DNA of 64,000 nucleotides from Pseudomonas sp. G.S.17 (GCF_038096165.1 NZ_CP151076.1:2601501-2665500); one strand, 5' to 3'; counted from the stretch's first letter, positions 51,727 through 61,531 are shown. Program-made: numbers and translations. Notes: generated from the sequence alone by a model not told the origin.

Positions 51727-52743
51727 TTACGGCCGGCAAAGACTGCTGGCCCGTACCTTCAGCAGCGCCGGGAAACGATGGGATTGCACCGGTTCCCCTG
51801 CCAGGCGTTTGAGCAGGGTTTGCACGGCTTGCACGCCTTGGGCATGCATGCTGGTGCTGATGCTGGTCAGTTGCAGGTGGGCAGCCAGCGGCGTGTCGTT
51901 GTAGCCGACCACGGCGATGTCACGCCCGGCCACCAGCCTGCGATTGCGCAGGGCACCGAACAAGCCGATGGCGAGGAAGTCGTTGACGGCGAAAATCGCC
52001 GTGGGCGGCTGCGGATGAGCGAGCAGGATTTCGCCGGTGCTGAAACCGGTCTGCGTATCGAAATGGCCGGGGATGATCCGTTCAGCAGCAATTTCGATAC
52101 CTTGCTCCCGGTAATACTCGACAAAGCTGGCGGTGCGTTCCATTGCGTTGCTGCTGTGCGGCTCGCCGGCAATCACCGCGACACGCGTATGCCCTTGGGC
52201 GAATAAATGCTCGGCAACCAGTCGACCGCCCATTTCGTCGTCGGAAGTGATCGAACAGTGTTGGCCCCGGCGTCGGCTGACCAATACGAACGGCACCTGG
52301 CGTTCTTCCAGTTCCTCAAGAAATCCCGCTTCATTCGTGCAGTGCACGTCGCTGATGATCAGCCCGGCAACATTGCGCGCCAGCGCTCGCTCGGCCCGTT
52401 CGCGCTGACGTTCGGGCAGGTCCAGGGTATTGGCGACGAATGAGGTATAGCCCATGGCGCTGGCGGCTTCGTCGATGCCTTCATAAACCGTTGCCAGCAC
52501 AATATCGGACAGCCTCGGCACCAGCACGCCAATCTCACGGCTATTACGGGTTTTCAGAGTCCTGGCATGGGTGTTGGGCTGGTAATCCAGGCTGGCCGCC
52601 AGCGCGCGAATACGCTCGATGGTGTCTTTGGAGGCCGCGCGACCGGCGTGATCCAGCGTGCCGTTCAAGACTCGCGAGACGGTTGAAACATGGATATTGA
52701 GTTGCTGGGCGATACCGCGAAGCGTAGCCGGACGTCTGTTCAT
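51727..52743 (-). CDS. LacI-family transcriptional regulator
   Basis: A 338-residue regulator: N-terminal helix-turn-helix ATLRGIAQQLNIHVSTVSRV with the hinge LNGTLDHAGRA, then a periplasmic-binding-protein-like domain (IGVLVPRLSDIVLATVYEGI, DDEMGGRLVAEHLFAQGHTR, AIFAVNDFLAIGLFGALRNR). ATG 52743 is chosen; the open frame extends to 52896 but enters operator-like DNA. It is divergent from a Dpp-type ABC transporter. LacI proteins usually control sugar genes, so a peptide/amide-type uptake operon is an unusual partner. Confidence 0.9.
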   Translation of the reverse strand: MNRRPATLRGIAQQLNIHVSTVSRVLNGTLDHAGRAASKDTIERIRALAASLDYQPNTHARTLKTRNSREIGVLVPRLSDIVLATVYEGIDEAASAMGYTSFVANTLDLPERQRERAERALARNVAGLIISDVHCTNEAGFLEELEERQVPFVLVSRRRGQHCSITSDDEMGGRLVAEHLFAQGHTRVAVIAGEPHSSNAMERTASFVEYYREQGIEIAAERIIPGHFDTQTGFSTGEILLAHPQPPTAIFAVNDFLAIGLFGALRNRRLVAGRDIAVVGYNDTPLAAHLQLTSISTSMHAQGVQAVQTLLKRLAGEPVQSHRFPALLKVRASSLCRP

Positions 52744-53068
52744 GGGGTACGCCTGAAAGTGCAGATGAGCAGGGTGCCATGCTCGCATCAAGTCGGGTCG
52801 CTGCACAGACTCAACCGATCCAGGACCGGTAAGCAGGCCGTTGCGCCACGATGGAGCGTTGCGTACCAAAAGATTGCACGAACCGTTGCGCAACACTACC
52901 CAAACGTTTGGGTAAAAATTTCACAGTGTTTATAAATCGCCATAGATTATTGAAAAATATGCAGTTTTATGATTGTCGAACGGGTTGCGCTACGGACAAT
53001 TAAAAAGTTGGTATGAGCATTGCGTTGAGCCTGTCAGCTCTCCTTACCTGACTGATGGGAAACTCGCC
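52744..53068. promoter_or_regulatory. Divergent promoter region with LacI-type operators
   Basis: TACCCAAACGTTTGGGTA at 52897-52914 is an 18-bp perfect palindrome with the central CG typical of LacI operators. GTTGCGCAAC at 52885-52894 is a second 10-bp palindrome next to it. They lie about 155 bp from each start, in the gap between the regulator and the ABC operon. No gene is seen in the gap. Confidence 0.75.
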
Positions 53069-54742
53069 ATGACGCATGCTTCAGAACCCCGCGCACGTAG
53101 TTTTACCCGGCTGGCCCTGGCCTGTTCGATCGCCGTTGGTGCTTTGTCGCCATTGGCCGCCATGGCCGAAAGTACTTTGCGCATCGCCATGACCGCTGCA
53201 GATATTCCGCTGACTCACGGGCAGCCAGATCAAGGTTATGAGGGCAACCGATTCACCGGGATCACCATGTTCGATTCCCTGGTGGAGTGGGACCTGTCGC
53301 AAGGTGAGAAGCCCAGCACATTGATTCCAGGGCTGGCCACTGAATGGGCAGTCAAGCCGGACGATCACACCAAGTGGATTTTCAAGCTGCGTCCCGGCGT
53401 CAAGTTTCATGACGGCTCGGCGTTCAACGCAGATTCCGTGGTGTGGAACGTCAATAAAGTCCTCGACAAACAGGCCGCGCAATATGCGCCGGGCCAGATC
53501 GGCATGACGGTGTCGCGCATGCCGACCCTGCGCAGCGCGCAGAAAATCGATGACCTGACCGTCGAACTGACCACCAGCGAACCCGATGCCGTCCTGCCAT
53601 ATAACCTGACCAACCTGTTCATGGCCTCGCCAACGGCCTGGCAGAAAGATTTCGCCGCCGTTCCCGCAGCCACGACCGATCCGGCGGAACGCTCGAAGCT
53701 GGCCTGGACGGCATTCGCCAGCCATTCCGTGGGTACCGGACCGTTCAAGATGGACCGCATGGTGCCGCGCCAGGAACTGGTGCTGGACAAGAATCCCGGC
53801 TACTGGGACCCCAAGCGCATTCCCAAGGTCGACCATGTGGTGCTGATTCCACTGCCTGAAGCCAACGCACGTACGGCGGCGCTGTTGTCCGGTCAGGTGG
53901 ACTGGATCGAAGCGCCCGCGCCGGACGCCATCGAGCAGATCAAGAGCAAGAAATTCAAGATCTACGCCAACGGCCAGCCGCACTTGTGGCCATGGCAGTT
54001 CTCATTCGCGCCGGGTTCGCCGTGGCTCGACAAGCGCGTGCGTCAGGCGGCGAACCTGTGTCTGGATCGCAGCGAGCTGAAGGCGTATCTGGGCGGTTTC
54101 ATGCAGGAAGCCACCGGCATCTACGAGAAAGATTCGCCGTGGTACGGCAATCCGGATTTCAAGATCAAGTATGACCAGGCCGCTGCGCAGAAACTCATGG
54201 CTGATGCCGGTTTCAGCAAGGATCACCCGGTCAAGGTGAAGGTCCTGACGTCGGCCTCCGGCTCCGGGCAAATGCAGCCGCTGCCGATGAACGAATACAT
54301 CCAGCAGAGCCTCAAGGGCTGCTATTTCGACGTGGACATCGCCGTCACCGAATGGAACACCCTGTTCAGCGGCTGGCGTCTGGGTGCCAAAGACCCGGCA
54401 GCCCAAGGCGCCAATGCGATCAACGTCAGCGCGGCGGTCATGGACCCGTACTTCGGCATGGTGCGTTTCTCCAGTGAAAAGGCTTTCCCGCCGGTTTCCA
54501 ACAACTGGGGATTCTTCGCCTCGCCACAGGTCGAGAAGTTGATCACCACGGTGCGCAACTCCTTCGATCCGAAGGCGCTGGACGAAGCTTCCGGCAAGCT
54601 GCATGCGGCGATTGTCGATGAAGTGCCGTTCCTGTTTGTCGCCCACGACGTGGGTCCACGGGCCATTTCGCCGAAAGTCACCGGCGTGGTCCAGCCGCAA
54701 AGCTGGTTCATCGACTTGTCGCTGGTCTCCAAGCAGGACTGA
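53069..54742 (+). CDS. Dpp/Opp-type ABC transporter substrate-binding protein
   Basis: A 557-residue periplasmic binding protein (SBP_bac_5). The signal peptide ends near LAAMA; the mature part starts ESTLRIAMTAADIPL. Family segments are WIFKLRPGVKFHDGSAFNAD, SVGTGPFKMDRMVPRQELVL, and NPGYWDPKRIPKVDHVVLIP. It starts an operon of five more transporter and enzyme genes. The cargo may be a peptide, an opine or an amide; sequence alone does not say. Confidence 0.9.
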   Translation: MTHASEPRARSFTRLALACSIAVGALSPLAAMAESTLRIAMTAADIPLTHGQPDQGYEGNRFTGITMFDSLVEWDLSQGEKPSTLIPGLATEWAVKPDDHTKWIFKLRPGVKFHDGSAFNADSVVWNVNKVLDKQAAQYAPGQIGMTVSRMPTLRSAQKIDDLTVELTTSEPDAVLPYNLTNLFMASPTAWQKDFAAVPAATTDPAERSKLAWTAFASHSVGTGPFKMDRMVPRQELVLDKNPGYWDPKRIPKVDHVVLIPLPEANARTAALLSGQVDWIEAPAPDAIEQIKSKKFKIYANGQPHLWPWQFSFAPGSPWLDKRVRQAANLCLDRSELKAYLGGFMQEATGIYEKDSPWYGNPDFKIKYDQAAAQKLMADAGFSKDHPVKVKVLTSASGSGQMQPLPMNEYIQQSLKGCYFDVDIAVTEWNTLFSGWRLGAKDPAAQGANAINVSAAVMDPYFGMVRFSSEKAFPPVSNNWGFFASPQVEKLITTVRNSFDPKALDEASGKLHAAIVDEVPFLFVAHDVGPRAISPKVTGVVQPQSWFIDLSLVSKQD

Positions 54743-54762
54743 GAAGCGCTGCAATACCCTAT

Positions 54763-54805
54763 CCGTAGGACCGGCTTTAGCCGGGAGACGAAGCCGGTCC
54801 TACGG
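54763..54805 (+). promoter_or_regulatory. REP-type hairpin between binding-protein and permease genes
   Basis: CCGTAGGACCGGCTT and AAGCCGGTCCTACGG (15-bp perfect arms) enclose a 13-base loop. It sits inside the operon, 20 bp after the binding-protein stop, and likely acts to protect the upstream message or partly end transcription, giving more receptor than permease. Confidence 0.65.
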
Positions 54806-54855
54806 AGTCCGCGCGGTTGACGTCGTTTCCGTGATTGATCCAAGTGAGGAAACCT

Positions 54856-55809
54856 ATGCTTGCCTATATCTTGCGCCGCGTACTGCTGGCGACTCCGATT
54901 CTGTTGGGCGTAGCGCTGGTGTGTTTCATGCTGGTGCATATGGCGCCCGGTGATCCGCTGGTGTCGGTAATGCCCCCGGATGCTTCCGAAGCGCTGCGCG
55001 AACAACTGGTTCAGGCTTATGGCTTCGACAAACCGTTGCCAGTGCAATTTGGCCTGTGGGTCTGGCATGCGGTGCATGGCGACCTCGGGATGTCGATTGC
55101 CAGCGGCCGCTCGGTGACCAGTGAAGTGCTCAATGCAGTGAGTTATTCATTGCGTCTGGCGGTACTGGCGACCTTGTTCGGTTTTGTCCTCGGCAGCCTG
55201 TTCGGCTTCGTCGGCGGCTACTTTCAGGACAGCTGGCTGGACAAGATCGCCTCGGCGATTTCCGCCATCGGCGTCAGCGTGCCGCATTACTGGTTGGGCA
55301 TGCTGATGGTCATCGTCTTCTCTTCGCAATTGGGCTGGCTGCCGGCTACCGGTGGCGGACCCATGGGCCAGTCGGCCTGGGCGTGGGACTGGGCGCACTT
55401 TCAATTCATGATCCTCCCGGCGATTACCTTGTCGGTCATCCCAACCGGAATCATTGCCCGCACCGTGCGGGCGCAGGTGGCGGAAACCCTGTCCCAGGAA
55501 TTCATCATTGGTCTGCGCGCCAAGGGCCTGGGTGAATGGGGTTTGTTCCTGCATGTGGTCAAGAATGCCGCGCCGACCGCCATGGCGGTGATGGGATTGC
55601 AGATCGGCTACCTGATGGGCGGTTCGATTCTGGTGGAAACCGTGTTCGCCTGGCCTGGCACCGGCCTGCTGCTCAACTCGGCGATTTTCCAGCGTGACCT
55701 GCCTTTGTTGCAGGGCACGATCTGGGTGCTGGCCTTGTTCTTCGTCACGCTGAATCTGTTGGTGGATATCCTGCAGACGCTGCTTGATCCACGTATCAAA
55801 AGGGGCTGA
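54856..55809 (+). CDS. Dpp/Opp-type ABC permease 1 (DppB-like)
   Basis: A 317-residue permease with six membrane segments, starting MLAYILRRVLLATPILLGVA, with the DppB loop GDPLVSVMPPDASEALREQL and the EAA region LRAKGLGEWGLFLHVVKNAA. ATG 54856 follows AGTGAGGA. Next to permease 2 with a 2-bp gap. Confidence 0.9.
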   Translation: MLAYILRRVLLATPILLGVALVCFMLVHMAPGDPLVSVMPPDASEALREQLVQAYGFDKPLPVQFGLWVWHAVHGDLGMSIASGRSVTSEVLNAVSYSLRLAVLATLFGFVLGSLFGFVGGYFQDSWLDKIASAISAIGVSVPHYWLGMLMVIVFSSQLGWLPATGGGPMGQSAWAWDWAHFQFMILPAITLSVIPTGIIARTVRAQVAETLSQEFIIGLRAKGLGEWGLFLHVVKNAAPTAMAVMGLQIGYLMGGSILVETVFAWPGTGLLLNSAIFQRDLPLLQGTIWVLALFFVTLNLLVDILQTLLDPRIKRG

Positions 55810-55811
55810 GC

Positions 55812-56705
55812 ATGAACCTGTCGATTCTGCGACCGGCCGCGCCGGTCATCACCCCGGTTGAAAGCTCGCCGGGTTACTGGAGTGAAGTGTTCGGTCGGGT
55901 GCGTCGCGACCCGGTCGCCCTGGTGGTGGCAGCCGTTATCCTTGCCTTGCTGGTCCTCGCGGTGTTCGGCCCGTGGATCGTGCCGGGGGATCCGTTCACC
56001 ACGTCGATGTTCAAACGCCTCAAGCCGATCGGTACCGAAGGTTTCCCGCTGGGCACTGACGAGCTGGGCCGTGACTTGCTGTCGCGCTTGATGCTGGGTG
56101 CGCGCCTGTCGTTGTTCATGGGCATCACGCCGGTGATTTTCGCGTTCTTCATTGGTGGCGCCATTGGTGTGATCGCCGGTTATTTTGGCGGCTGGCTGAA
56201 CAGCCTGATCATGCGCACCGTGGACGTATTTTATGCGTTCCCTTCGGTGCTGCTGGCCATCGCGTTTTCCGGAGCCTTGGGCGCCGGGGTGAACAACGCA
56301 CTGATCTCGCTGACCCTGGTGTTCGTGCCGCAAGTGGCGCGGATTGCCGAAAGCGTCACCACCCAGGTGCGCAATCGCGACTACATCGAAGCGGCGCGGG
56401 CGTCTGGTGCAGGCTCGTTCACCATCATTCGCACTCAGGTGCTGGGCAACGTGCTGGGGCCGATCTTTGTTTTCACCACCGGCTTGATCTCGGTGTCGAT
56501 GATCCTTGCCTCGGGCCTGTCGTTTCTCGGGTTGGGCGTTACCCCGCCGGAGCCGGAATGGGGCCTGATGCTCAACACCCTGCGCACCGCCATCTACACC
56601 CAGCCGCTGGTATCCGCGTTGCCGGGAGCAATGATTTTCATCACCTCGATCTCTTTCAACGTGCTTGCCGACCGCTTGCGGGCGGCCATGGCGATTCGGA
56701 GTTGA
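55812..56705 (+). CDS. Dpp/Opp-type ABC permease 2 (DppC-like)
   Basis: A 297-residue permease of the DppC group with the cytoplasmic N-terminal arm before the first span, [20 protein letters not shown], and the EAA loop [20 protein letters not shown]. The end [19 protein letters not shown] is characteristic. It forms the channel with permease 1. Confidence 0.92.
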   Translation: MNLSILRPAAPVITPVESSPGYWSEVFGRVRRDPVALVVAAVILALLVLAVFGPWIVPGDPFTTSMFKRLKPIGTEGFPLGTDELGRDLLSRLMLGARLSLFMGITPVIFAFFIGGAIGVIAGYFGGWLNSLIMRTVDVFYAFPSVLLAIAFSGALGAGVNNALISLTLVFVPQVARIAESVTTQVRNRDYIEAARASGAGSFTIIRTQVLGNVLGPIFVFTTGLISVSMILASGLSFLGLGVTPPEPEWGLMLNTLRTAIYTQPLVSALPGAMIFITSISFNVLADRLRAAMAIRS

Positions 56706-56707
56706 CT

Positions 56708-57751
56708 ATGACCAAGCGCGATATTGGCGGTCCAGCGCAGCCACTGCTGAAAGTGGAAAAACTGGTCAAACACTTCCCGGTCAAAGGCGGCCTGGGCAAA
56801 CGTAGCGTGGTTCGCGCCGTCGACGGCATCGATTTCGTGGTGCACAAGGGCGAGACCCTTGGCGTGGTCGGCGAGTCGGGCTGTGGCAAATCCACCACGG
56901 CCCGATTGTTGATGCAGCTGATCGAACATGACAGCGGCGAACTGGTGTTCGATGCCATGAGCGTGGGCGGGCACCAGTTGCCGTTGCGTGATTATCGGCG
57001 GCAGGTGCAGATGGTGTTTCAGGACAGCTATTCGTCACTGAATCCGCGCCTGACTATGGAGCAGTCCGTGGCGTTCGGGCCTTCGGTGCATGGCGTCAGC
57101 CAGCGCGAATCCTTGCAACGGGCGCGTGACTTGCTGGGTCGCGTCGGCCTGGAGCCAACGCGTTTCGCCGGACGCTATGCCCACGAACTGTCCGGCGGGC
57201 AGCGCCAGCGGGTCAACATCGCCCGCGCCCTGGCAGTGGACCCGCGTCTGGTGATTCTCGACGAAGCGGTGTCGGCGCTGGACAAATCCGTGGAAGCCCA
57301 GGTGTTGAACCTGTTGCTCGACCTCAAGGACAGCCTGCAACTGACGTACGTGTTCATCAGCCACGATTTGCACGTGGTGCGCTATCTGTCCGACCGGATC
57401 ATGGTCATGTACCTGGGCGAAATCGTCGAGGTCGGGCCTGCCGAAGCGCTGTTTTGCGAAGCGCAGCATCCGTACACCCAGGCGCTGCTGACTTCGATGC
57501 CATCCATGGACCCGGCCAGACGCACGCTGGTTTCGCCGCTCTCGGGCGATCCACCGAGTCCCATTGATCCGCCATCCGGCTGTCGATTTCACACGCGCTG
57601 TCCCCATGCGGAAACCGTCTGCGGACAAACCGCGCCGCAACTGACCATGACCGGCAGCGACCATTTCGCAGCGTGCCTGATGGTGCAACCGGGGGCAGGG
57701 CACAGCCAGAGTCCATCGGCGGAGTTGATCTACACAGGAGCGCTGGCATGA
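56708..57751 (+). CDS. Dpp/Opp-type ABC ATPase 1 (DppF-like)
   Basis: A 347-residue ATPase. Walker A is [21 protein letters not shown] loop [18 protein letters not shown], signature [20 protein letters not shown], Walker [15 protein letters not shown]. The C-terminal oligopeptide domain with cysteines ([16 protein letters not shown]) may hold an iron-sulfur cluster, as in related proteins. Start ATG 56708 is 2 bp after the permease stop. It overlaps the next gene by 4 bp. Confidence 0.92.
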   Translation: MTKRDIGGPAQPLLKVEKLVKHFPVKGGLGKRSVVRAVDGIDFVVHKGETLGVVGESGCGKSTTARLLMQLIEHDSGELVFDAMSVGGHQLPLRDYRRQVQMVFQDSYSSLNPRLTMEQSVAFGPSVHGVSQRESLQRARDLLGRVGLEPTRFAGRYAHELSGGQRQRVNIARALAVDPRLVILDEAVSALDKSVEAQVLNLLLDLKDSLQLTYVFISHDLHVVRYLSDRIMVMYLGEIVEVGPAEALFCEAQHPYTQALLTSMPSMDPARRTLVSPLSGDPPSPIDPPSGCRFHTRCPHAETVCGQTAPQLTMTGSDHFAACLMVQPGAGHSQSPSAELIYTGALA

Positions 57752-58755
57752 GCGAAGAACCCATGGTTGCCGTGCGCGACCTAAAGGTCCGTTTCAAGCG
57801 CGGCGGGCAAACCTTGTCGGCGGTCAACGGTGTCAGCCTGTCGGTAGCGCGGGGCGAAGTGCTGGCGCTGATCGGCGAATCCGGTTCCGGTAAAAGCGTG
57901 ACCCTGCGTGCCTTGATGCGCCTGCATTCCGAGCGCTCCACGAGCATCGAAGGCCAGATCGAGATCGCCGGGCAAAACCTCATGGCGTTGTCGCGCAGCC
58001 AGTTGCAGGCGCTGCGCGGGCCGGTGGCGGCGATGATTTTCCAGGAGCCGCTATTGGCCCTGGACCCGGTCTACACCATCGGCCAGCAGATCGTCGAAGC
58101 GCTGCGTCGCCATCGGCCGATGTCCAGGGCCGACGCCCGTGCGGCGGCGTTGGAAGCCTTGCGCAGGGTACGCATTCCCAGCCCGGAACAGCGTCTGGAT
58201 GCATACCCGCACGAGATGTCCGGCGGCATGCGCCAGCGGGCAATGATCGCCCTGGCGCTGGCCTGTCAGCCGCAAATCCTGCTCGCCGACGAACCGACCA
58301 CTGCGCTGGATGCGACCGTGCAGATCCAGATTCTGATCCTGTTGCGCGAGTTGCAGCAGGCGCTGGGTCTGTCGATCATCTTCGTCACCCACGACATTGG
58401 TGCGGCCGTGGAAGTCGCCGATCGGGTCGCCGTCATGTATGGCGGACGGATTGTCGAGCAGGCACCTTTGGCCGAGCTGCTGGACAACCCGCAGCACCCG
58501 TATACGCAAGTGCTGCTGGGCACGCGGCCCAAAGATGGCCTGCGCAAGGGCGAGCGCTTGATCAGTATCCCCGGTGCGCCGCCGGACCTGGCCAACCTGC
58601 CGGACGGTTGTGCATTCGCGGCCCGTTGCCCGCGGGCCAGCGACCTGTGCCGCCGCGTCGTGCCTGCCATCGAAGACGTCATTTCCGACCACTCAGTGAG
58701 CTGCCATCACTGGAGTCAGGTCCCCGTTCAACCTCTTTGCGAGTCCCTGTCATGA
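57748..58755 (+). CDS. Dpp/Opp-type ABC ATPase 2 (DppD-like)
   Basis: A 335-residue ATPase with Walker A LIGESGSGKSVTLRALMRLH, Q loop AMIFQEPLLALDPVYTI, signature YPHEMSGGMRQRAMIALALA, Walker B ILLADEPTTALDATVQ and a C-terminal DGCAFAARCPRASDLCRRV. Overlaps ATPase 1 and the amidase by 4 bp each. Order of the two ATPases is reversed compared with E. coli dppDF. Confidence 0.92.
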   Translation: MSEEPMVAVRDLKVRFKRGGQTLSAVNGVSLSVARGEVLALIGESGSGKSVTLRALMRLHSERSTSIEGQIEIAGQNLMALSRSQLQALRGPVAAMIFQEPLLALDPVYTIGQQIVEALRRHRPMSRADARAAALEALRRVRIPSPEQRLDAYPHEMSGGMRQRAMIALALACQPQILLADEPTTALDATVQIQILILLRELQQALGLSIIFVTHDIGAAVEVADRVAVMYGGRIVEQAPLAELLDNPQHPYTQVLLGTRPKDGLRKGERLISIPGAPPDLANLPDGCAFAARCPRASDLCRRVVPAIEDVISDHSVSCHHWSQVPVQPLCESLS

Positions 58756-59933
58756 CTGATTCTGCGTTTGCCTTGATGCCATACCCGGCCGTCGAAGTGC
58801 CCCGTGCGCCCAGCGGCCCATTGGCCGGATTAACCTTCGTCGCCAAGGACCTGTTCGACGTCGCCGGTTACCCAACGGGCGGCGGCAACCCACACGTATT
58901 GGCGATGTCGGGAATCAAAACCACCACCGCGCCGACCATTCAACGCTTGCTGGATGCGGGCGCCGAGTTGATCGGCAAGGCGCACACCAACGAGATGGCG
59001 TTCTCCATGAGCGGCAAGAACGCGCATTACGGCACGCCACGTAATGGTGCGGCCCACGACCGCATTCCTGGTGGCTCATCTTCAGGATCGGCGTCGGCGG
59101 TTTCCAACGGTTTGTGCGACTTCGCCATGGGCAGCGACACCGGCGGTTCGGTGCGCACACCCGCCAGTTATTGCGGGTTGTTCGGCCTGCGGCCGAGTCA
59201 TGGTCGCATCTCTCTGGAAAATACCCAGGCGCTGTGCGAAAGCATGGACACCGCCGGTTATTTCACCCGCGACGCCAAGGTTTTTGGTCTGGTGGGCGAG
59301 TGTCTGCTGGGCGAGGATTCCACGCCTTTGCCGGATCAGCCGCAACTGCTGATAAGCGAAGCGTTGTTCGGGATGTTGCCGGACGCTTCCCTCGACGCGT
59401 TGGCGCCGGCCTTGGCGCAGATCGAAGCTGCTTGCGGAGCACTGGAAAAGCTGCAAGGCGAGCTGCCGTCGCTCACCGATGCCTATTGGGCATTTCGCTA
59501 CATTCAGGGCCGCGAAGCGTGGCTGGCGCAGGGCGAGTTCATCGAACAAAACGGCTTGTGCCTTGGCCCGGATGTAGCGGCGCGTTTCGCCTGGTCGAAG
59601 GCCGTCACTGACGCGCAATATAACGACGCCTGCGCGCTGCGTGACCGCTTTGCGGCAAGCTGGAAAACTCTGCTGGGTGATCGCGTGCTGGTCATGCCGA
59701 CGGTGCCGGATATCGCGCCGCTGCTCAGCGCCAAAGACGAAGAGATCGAGCAGACGCGGCAGATTTCGCATCACCTGCTGGCCATTTCCGTGCTGTGCCG
59801 CACACCGCAGTTGAGCATGCCGCTGGCAAACAAGGATGGGGTGCCGCTGGGTATCTCGCTGATGGGACCAAGGGGCAGCGACTTGAGCCTGGTCAAACTG
59901 GCAGTGAAGATTGCCGGGCAAAGCCTGGCCTGA
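58752..59933 (+). CDS. Amidase-signature-family amidohydrolase
   Basis: A 393-residue amidase. The Ser-cisSer-Lys triad is readable: Lys32 in VAKDLFDVAG, the cis-serine in RIPGGSSSGSASAV (about Ser109) and the nucleophile Ser133 in GSDTGGSVRTPASYCG. Family members release ammonia or an amine from amides; this short form resembles indole-acetamide/AMI1-like amidases more than GatA. It overlaps the ATPase gene by 4 bp, so it is made together with the importer. Substrate unknown. Confidence 0.88.
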   Translation: MTDSAFALMPYPAVEVPRAPSGPLAGLTFVAKDLFDVAGYPTGGGNPHVLAMSGIKTTTAPTIQRLLDAGAELIGKAHTNEMAFSMSGKNAHYGTPRNGAAHDRIPGGSSSGSASAVSNGLCDFAMGSDTGGSVRTPASYCGLFGLRPSHGRISLENTQALCESMDTAGYFTRDAKVFGLVGECLLGEDSTPLPDQPQLLISEALFGMLPDASLDALAPALAQIEAACGALEKLQGELPSLTDAYWAFRYIQGREAWLAQGEFIEQNGLCLGPDVAARFAWSKAVTDAQYNDACALRDRFAASWKTLLGDRVLVMPTVPDIAPLLSAKDEEIEQTRQISHHLLAISVLCRTPQLSMPLANKDGVPLGISLMGPRGSDLSLVKLAVKIAGQSLA

Positions 59934-59972
59934 ACACGATTTTCGTCCTGTTTTTTGCTGACTGGAGACATC

Positions 59973-61235
59973 ATGAACACCCAAATCAGTCCCGATCTTT
60001 TCACCACTAACGCGCCGCTGATCAACAGCCAGCGTCTCTGGCAATCACTGATGGACCTCGCGCAGTTGGGTGCGACGGTCAAAGGCGGTGTCTGTCGCCT
60101 TGCCCTGACCGATCTGGATCGCCAGGCCCGTGATCTTTTCGTGAAGTGGTGCCAAGAGGCAGGCTGCACAGTGACCGTCGATGCAATCGGCAATATTTTC
60201 GCTCGCCGGCCGGGCAGCGATTCGCAAAGGGCACCGGTCATGACCGGCAGTCACATCGACACGCAACCCACCGGTGGCAAGTTTGACGGCTGTTTTGGCG
60301 TCATGGCCGGACTGGAAGTCATCCGCACCTTGAACGACCTGGGTCTGCAAACTACAGCGCCCATCGAAGTGGTGGTGTGGACCAATGAAGAAGGCTCGCG
60401 TTTTCCTCCGTGCATGATGGGTTCCGGGGTGTTCGCCGGGAAGCTCGACCTGGCCGAAACCCTGGCCAAACAGGACGAGCACGGTCTGGTCGTGGGCGAG
60501 GAATTGCAACGCATTGGCTACGCCGGTAGCCGCGCGGTGCTGGGTCATCCGGTGGGCGCGTACTTCGAAGCACACATCGAGCAAGGCCCGATTCTGGAAG
60601 ATCAGCACAAGACCATTGGCGTGGTCATGGGTTGCCTTGGCCAGAAATGGTTTGACCTGACGCTCAGCGGCGTCGAGGCCCACGCCGGTCCGACGCCCAT
60701 GTCATTGCGCAAGGACGCGCTGGTCGGCGCCGCGCACGTCGTGACTGCCGTCAACCGCATTGCCAATGCCAGCCAGCCGCATGCCTGCGGGACGGTCGGT
60801 TGTCTGAACCTTCATCCGGGCTCGCGCAACGTGATCCCCGGCGAGGTGAAGATGACCATCGATTTCCGGCATCTGCACAGCGACAAATTGCAGGCCATGG
60901 TCGACGAATTACAGCAGGCAATCGAACAGGCGTGCGCGGCCAATGGCCTGACTTATGAACTGACGCCAACGGCTGACTTTCCGCCGCTGGATTTCGCCAG
61001 CCGCTGCGTCGATGCGGTGCGGGACGGCGCGCAGCAGTTGGGCCTGAGCCATATGGACATCGTCAGTGGCGCTGGCCATGATGCGATTTTCATCGCCGAA
61101 CTGGGGCCTGCCGGGATGATTTTTGTGCCGTGCGAGGGCGGCATCAGCCATAACGAAATCGAAAACGCCACCCCCGAAGACCTGGCTGCCGGTTGCGCGG
61201 TGCTGCTTCGCGCGATGGTGAGTGCTGCGATGTAG
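59973..61235 (+). CDS. M20-family N-carbamoyl-amino-acid hydrolase-like enzyme
   Basis: A 420-residue zinc/manganese amidohydrolase of the hydantoinase/carbamoylase family (L-N-carbamoylase, beta-ureidopropionase, allantoate amidohydrolase). Metal ligands are in MTGSHIDTQPTGGKFDGCFG, the catalytic Glu pair in VVWTNEEGSRFPPCMMGSG, and EAHIEQGPILE; HDAIFIAELGPAGMIFVPCE holds the late motif with GISHNE. CTGGAG precedes ATG 59973. Forty bp after the amidase, so part of the same operon. Together the enzymes could strip amide and carbamoyl groups from an imported compound. Confidence 0.9.
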   Translation: MNTQISPDLFTTNAPLINSQRLWQSLMDLAQLGATVKGGVCRLALTDLDRQARDLFVKWCQEAGCTVTVDAIGNIFARRPGSDSQRAPVMTGSHIDTQPTGGKFDGCFGVMAGLEVIRTLNDLGLQTTAPIEVVVWTNEEGSRFPPCMMGSGVFAGKLDLAETLAKQDEHGLVVGEELQRIGYAGSRAVLGHPVGAYFEAHIEQGPILEDQHKTIGVVMGCLGQKWFDLTLSGVEAHAGPTPMSLRKDALVGAAHVVTAVNRIANASQPHACGTVGCLNLHPGSRNVIPGEVKMTIDFRHLHSDKLQAMVDELQQAIEQACAANGLTYELTPTADFPPLDFASRCVDAVRDGAQQLGLSHMDIVSGAGHDAIFIAELGPAGMIFVPCEGGISHNEIENATPEDLAAGCAVLLRAMVSAAM

Positions 61236-61260
61236 GGTTCGGCGTTTGGTTTAAATCGTA

Positions 61261-61400
61261 CAGACTGTGTGAAAATTACTGCGCTCGACAATACTGCGTT
61301 AAAAACAGGCGAAAAATGCTCATTTAGAACACCTAGACTCCGCTTTTTCGCCTGTTTTTGCCTTGTCTTGTCTTCGCTCGTGACGTTTTCACACAGTCTG
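61261..61400. mobile_element. MITE-like 140-bp element with 15-bp terminal inverted repeats
   Basis: Ends CAGACTGTGTGAAAA (61261-61275) and TTTTCACACAGTCTG (61386-61400) are perfect inverted repeats. Inside is a second perfect inverted repeat of 16 bp (61301-61316 and 61344-61359, AAAAACAGGCGAAAAA). CGTA flanks both ends (61257-61260, 61401-61404) and could be a target duplication. No coding sequence inside. This fits a non-autonomous element moved by a transposase elsewhere. Confidence 0.6.
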
Positions 61401-61401
61401 C

Positions 61402-61505
61402 GTAGGAGCGAATTTATTCGCGAAGGCGTCAGCCCTGACACCGCGTTGCGTCAGGCAAATATTGGCCAATCAGACCGGCGCCCTCCCGGATAAATCCGGT
61501 CCTAC
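61402..61505. repeat. REP pair beside the MITE-like element
   Basis: GTAGGAGCGAATTTATTCGC at 61402-61427 faces a diverged inverted copy ending CCGGTCCTAC at 61505. The MITE-like element abuts its left edge. Confidence 0.75.
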
Positions 61506-61531
61506 GTGCCTTCAGCCAGCATCGTTGTTAT

